13,919 nucleotides of DNA. Origin: CAURMH01 sp963525745. Lineage in GTDB: Bacteria; Pseudomonadota; Gammaproteobacteria; Enterobacterales; Pasteurellaceae. Location: assembly GCA_963525745.1 (NCBI GenBank), contig CAURMH010000041.1:1-13919 (forward strand), written 5' to 3'. The position numbers were made by a program, and so were the translations under genes. The notes below the pieces were generated by a model. That model worked only from the letters and a program-made list of their open reading frames with translations. It did not search any database and was not told the origin of the DNA. Positions 13,760 through 13,919 of the stretch are shown here, piece after piece. Each line of letters opens with the position of its first letter. The first letter of the stretch is position 1.

Positions 13760-13805
13760 AAAGTGCGGTCGATTTAAAAAACGTTTTTGAAAACGACCGC
13801 ACTTT
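13760..13805. terminator. Bidirectional terminator made of two inverted uptake signals
   Basis: AAAGTGCGGTCG (13760-13771) and CGACCGCACTTT (13794-13805) form a perfect 12-bp stem. The loop itself contains the palindrome AAAAACGTTTTT (13777-13788), so a long two-part hairpin can form. It lies 16 bases after the ilvH stop and 8 bases before the stop of the convergent gene, where it can serve both. This is the classic use of paired uptake signals as terminators in Pasteurellaceae. Confidence 0.85.
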
Positions 13806-13812
13806 CCATTGA

Positions 13813-13919
13813 TTATTTCCCGTCTGCTGCTAATTGCAATGGCGGAACAGGCTTGCTGATTCTTGCATAAAATTCCACCACGAAATCATCGAAGCGATCG
13901 TCTTCAATGGCTTGGCGGA
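13813..13919 (-). CDS. tgt: C-terminal end of probable tRNA-guanine transglycosylase, cut by window edge
   Basis: From the window edge the minus strand reads RQAIEDDRFDDFVVEFYARI and then SKPVPPLQLAADGK to a TAA at 13815-13813. The pattern IRxAIxxxRFxxFVxxFYxRxxxxVPPL is what I recall for the C-terminus of gammaproteobacterial Tgt, which exchanges guanine for preQ1 in tRNAs carrying a GUN anticodon during queuosine synthesis. Only 35 residues are visible and no catalytic or zinc-binding residues are included, so the call rests on this short tail alone. Confidence 0.6.
   Translation of the reverse strand, partial: RQAIEDDRFDDFVVEFYARISKPVPPLQLAADGK

Noticed and set aside
1..13919. CRISPR array, tRNA, rRNA, phage or defence genes
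   Set aside because: No regularly spaced direct repeats, tRNA cloverleaf, rRNA sequence, integrase or defence-type domains were seen.

Overview
The window looks like a chromosomal segment of a Pasteurellaceae bacterium. The nine-base uptake signal of the Haemophilus influenzae type (AAGTGCGGT or its complement ACCGCACTT) occurs 13 times without mismatch, about once per kilobase, in both coding and intergenic DNA. This variant points to the Haemophilus / Aggregatibacter / Pasteurella / Basfia side of the family and not to the Actinobacillus pleuropneumoniae type. Protein similarity (aroA, ilvIH, purU, hns) and gene order agree; from memory, aroA-purU-hns-transporter-ilvI-ilvH is also the order in H. 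influenzae. I cannot assign a species from sequence alone.

Left part (1-5474, all minus strand): the terminal ~149 bases of an IS3-type insertion sequence with a broken orfA, a histidine-phosphatase-family gene, then a MacA-MacB-outer membrane lipoprotein efflux operon (transcribed macA, macB, tolC-like) closed by an intrinsic terminator at 858-884. The control region of the operon (5475-5799) holds a TGAAC-N4-GTTCA palindrome and is shared with a divergent MarC-family gene. That gene is split by a one-base frameshift near 5939-5943.

Middle part (6586-9343, minus strand): aroA (shikimate pathway), purU (formyltetrahydrofolate deformylase) and hns (nucleoid protein), with an 11-bp hairpin terminator between hns and purU and an inverted pair of uptake signals between purU and aroA.

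Right part (9513-13744, plus strand): a well-formed lysine riboswitch aptamer (about 9514-9677) precedes an NhaC-family transporter. The RNA makes this transporter a likely lysine carrier (LysW type). After a terminator come ilvI and ilvH, the catalytic and regulatory subunits of acetohydroxyacid synthase, overlapping by 8 bases. A hairpin made of two inverted uptake signals separates ilvH from the convergent 3' end of a gene that looks like tgt.

Most of the window is ordinary housekeeping DNA. The parts most worth a second look are the lysine riboswitch and its expression platform, the frameshifted marC-like gene, the palindrome in front of macA, the IS remnant, and the structured spacers. 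I saw no clearly new multi-gene system.
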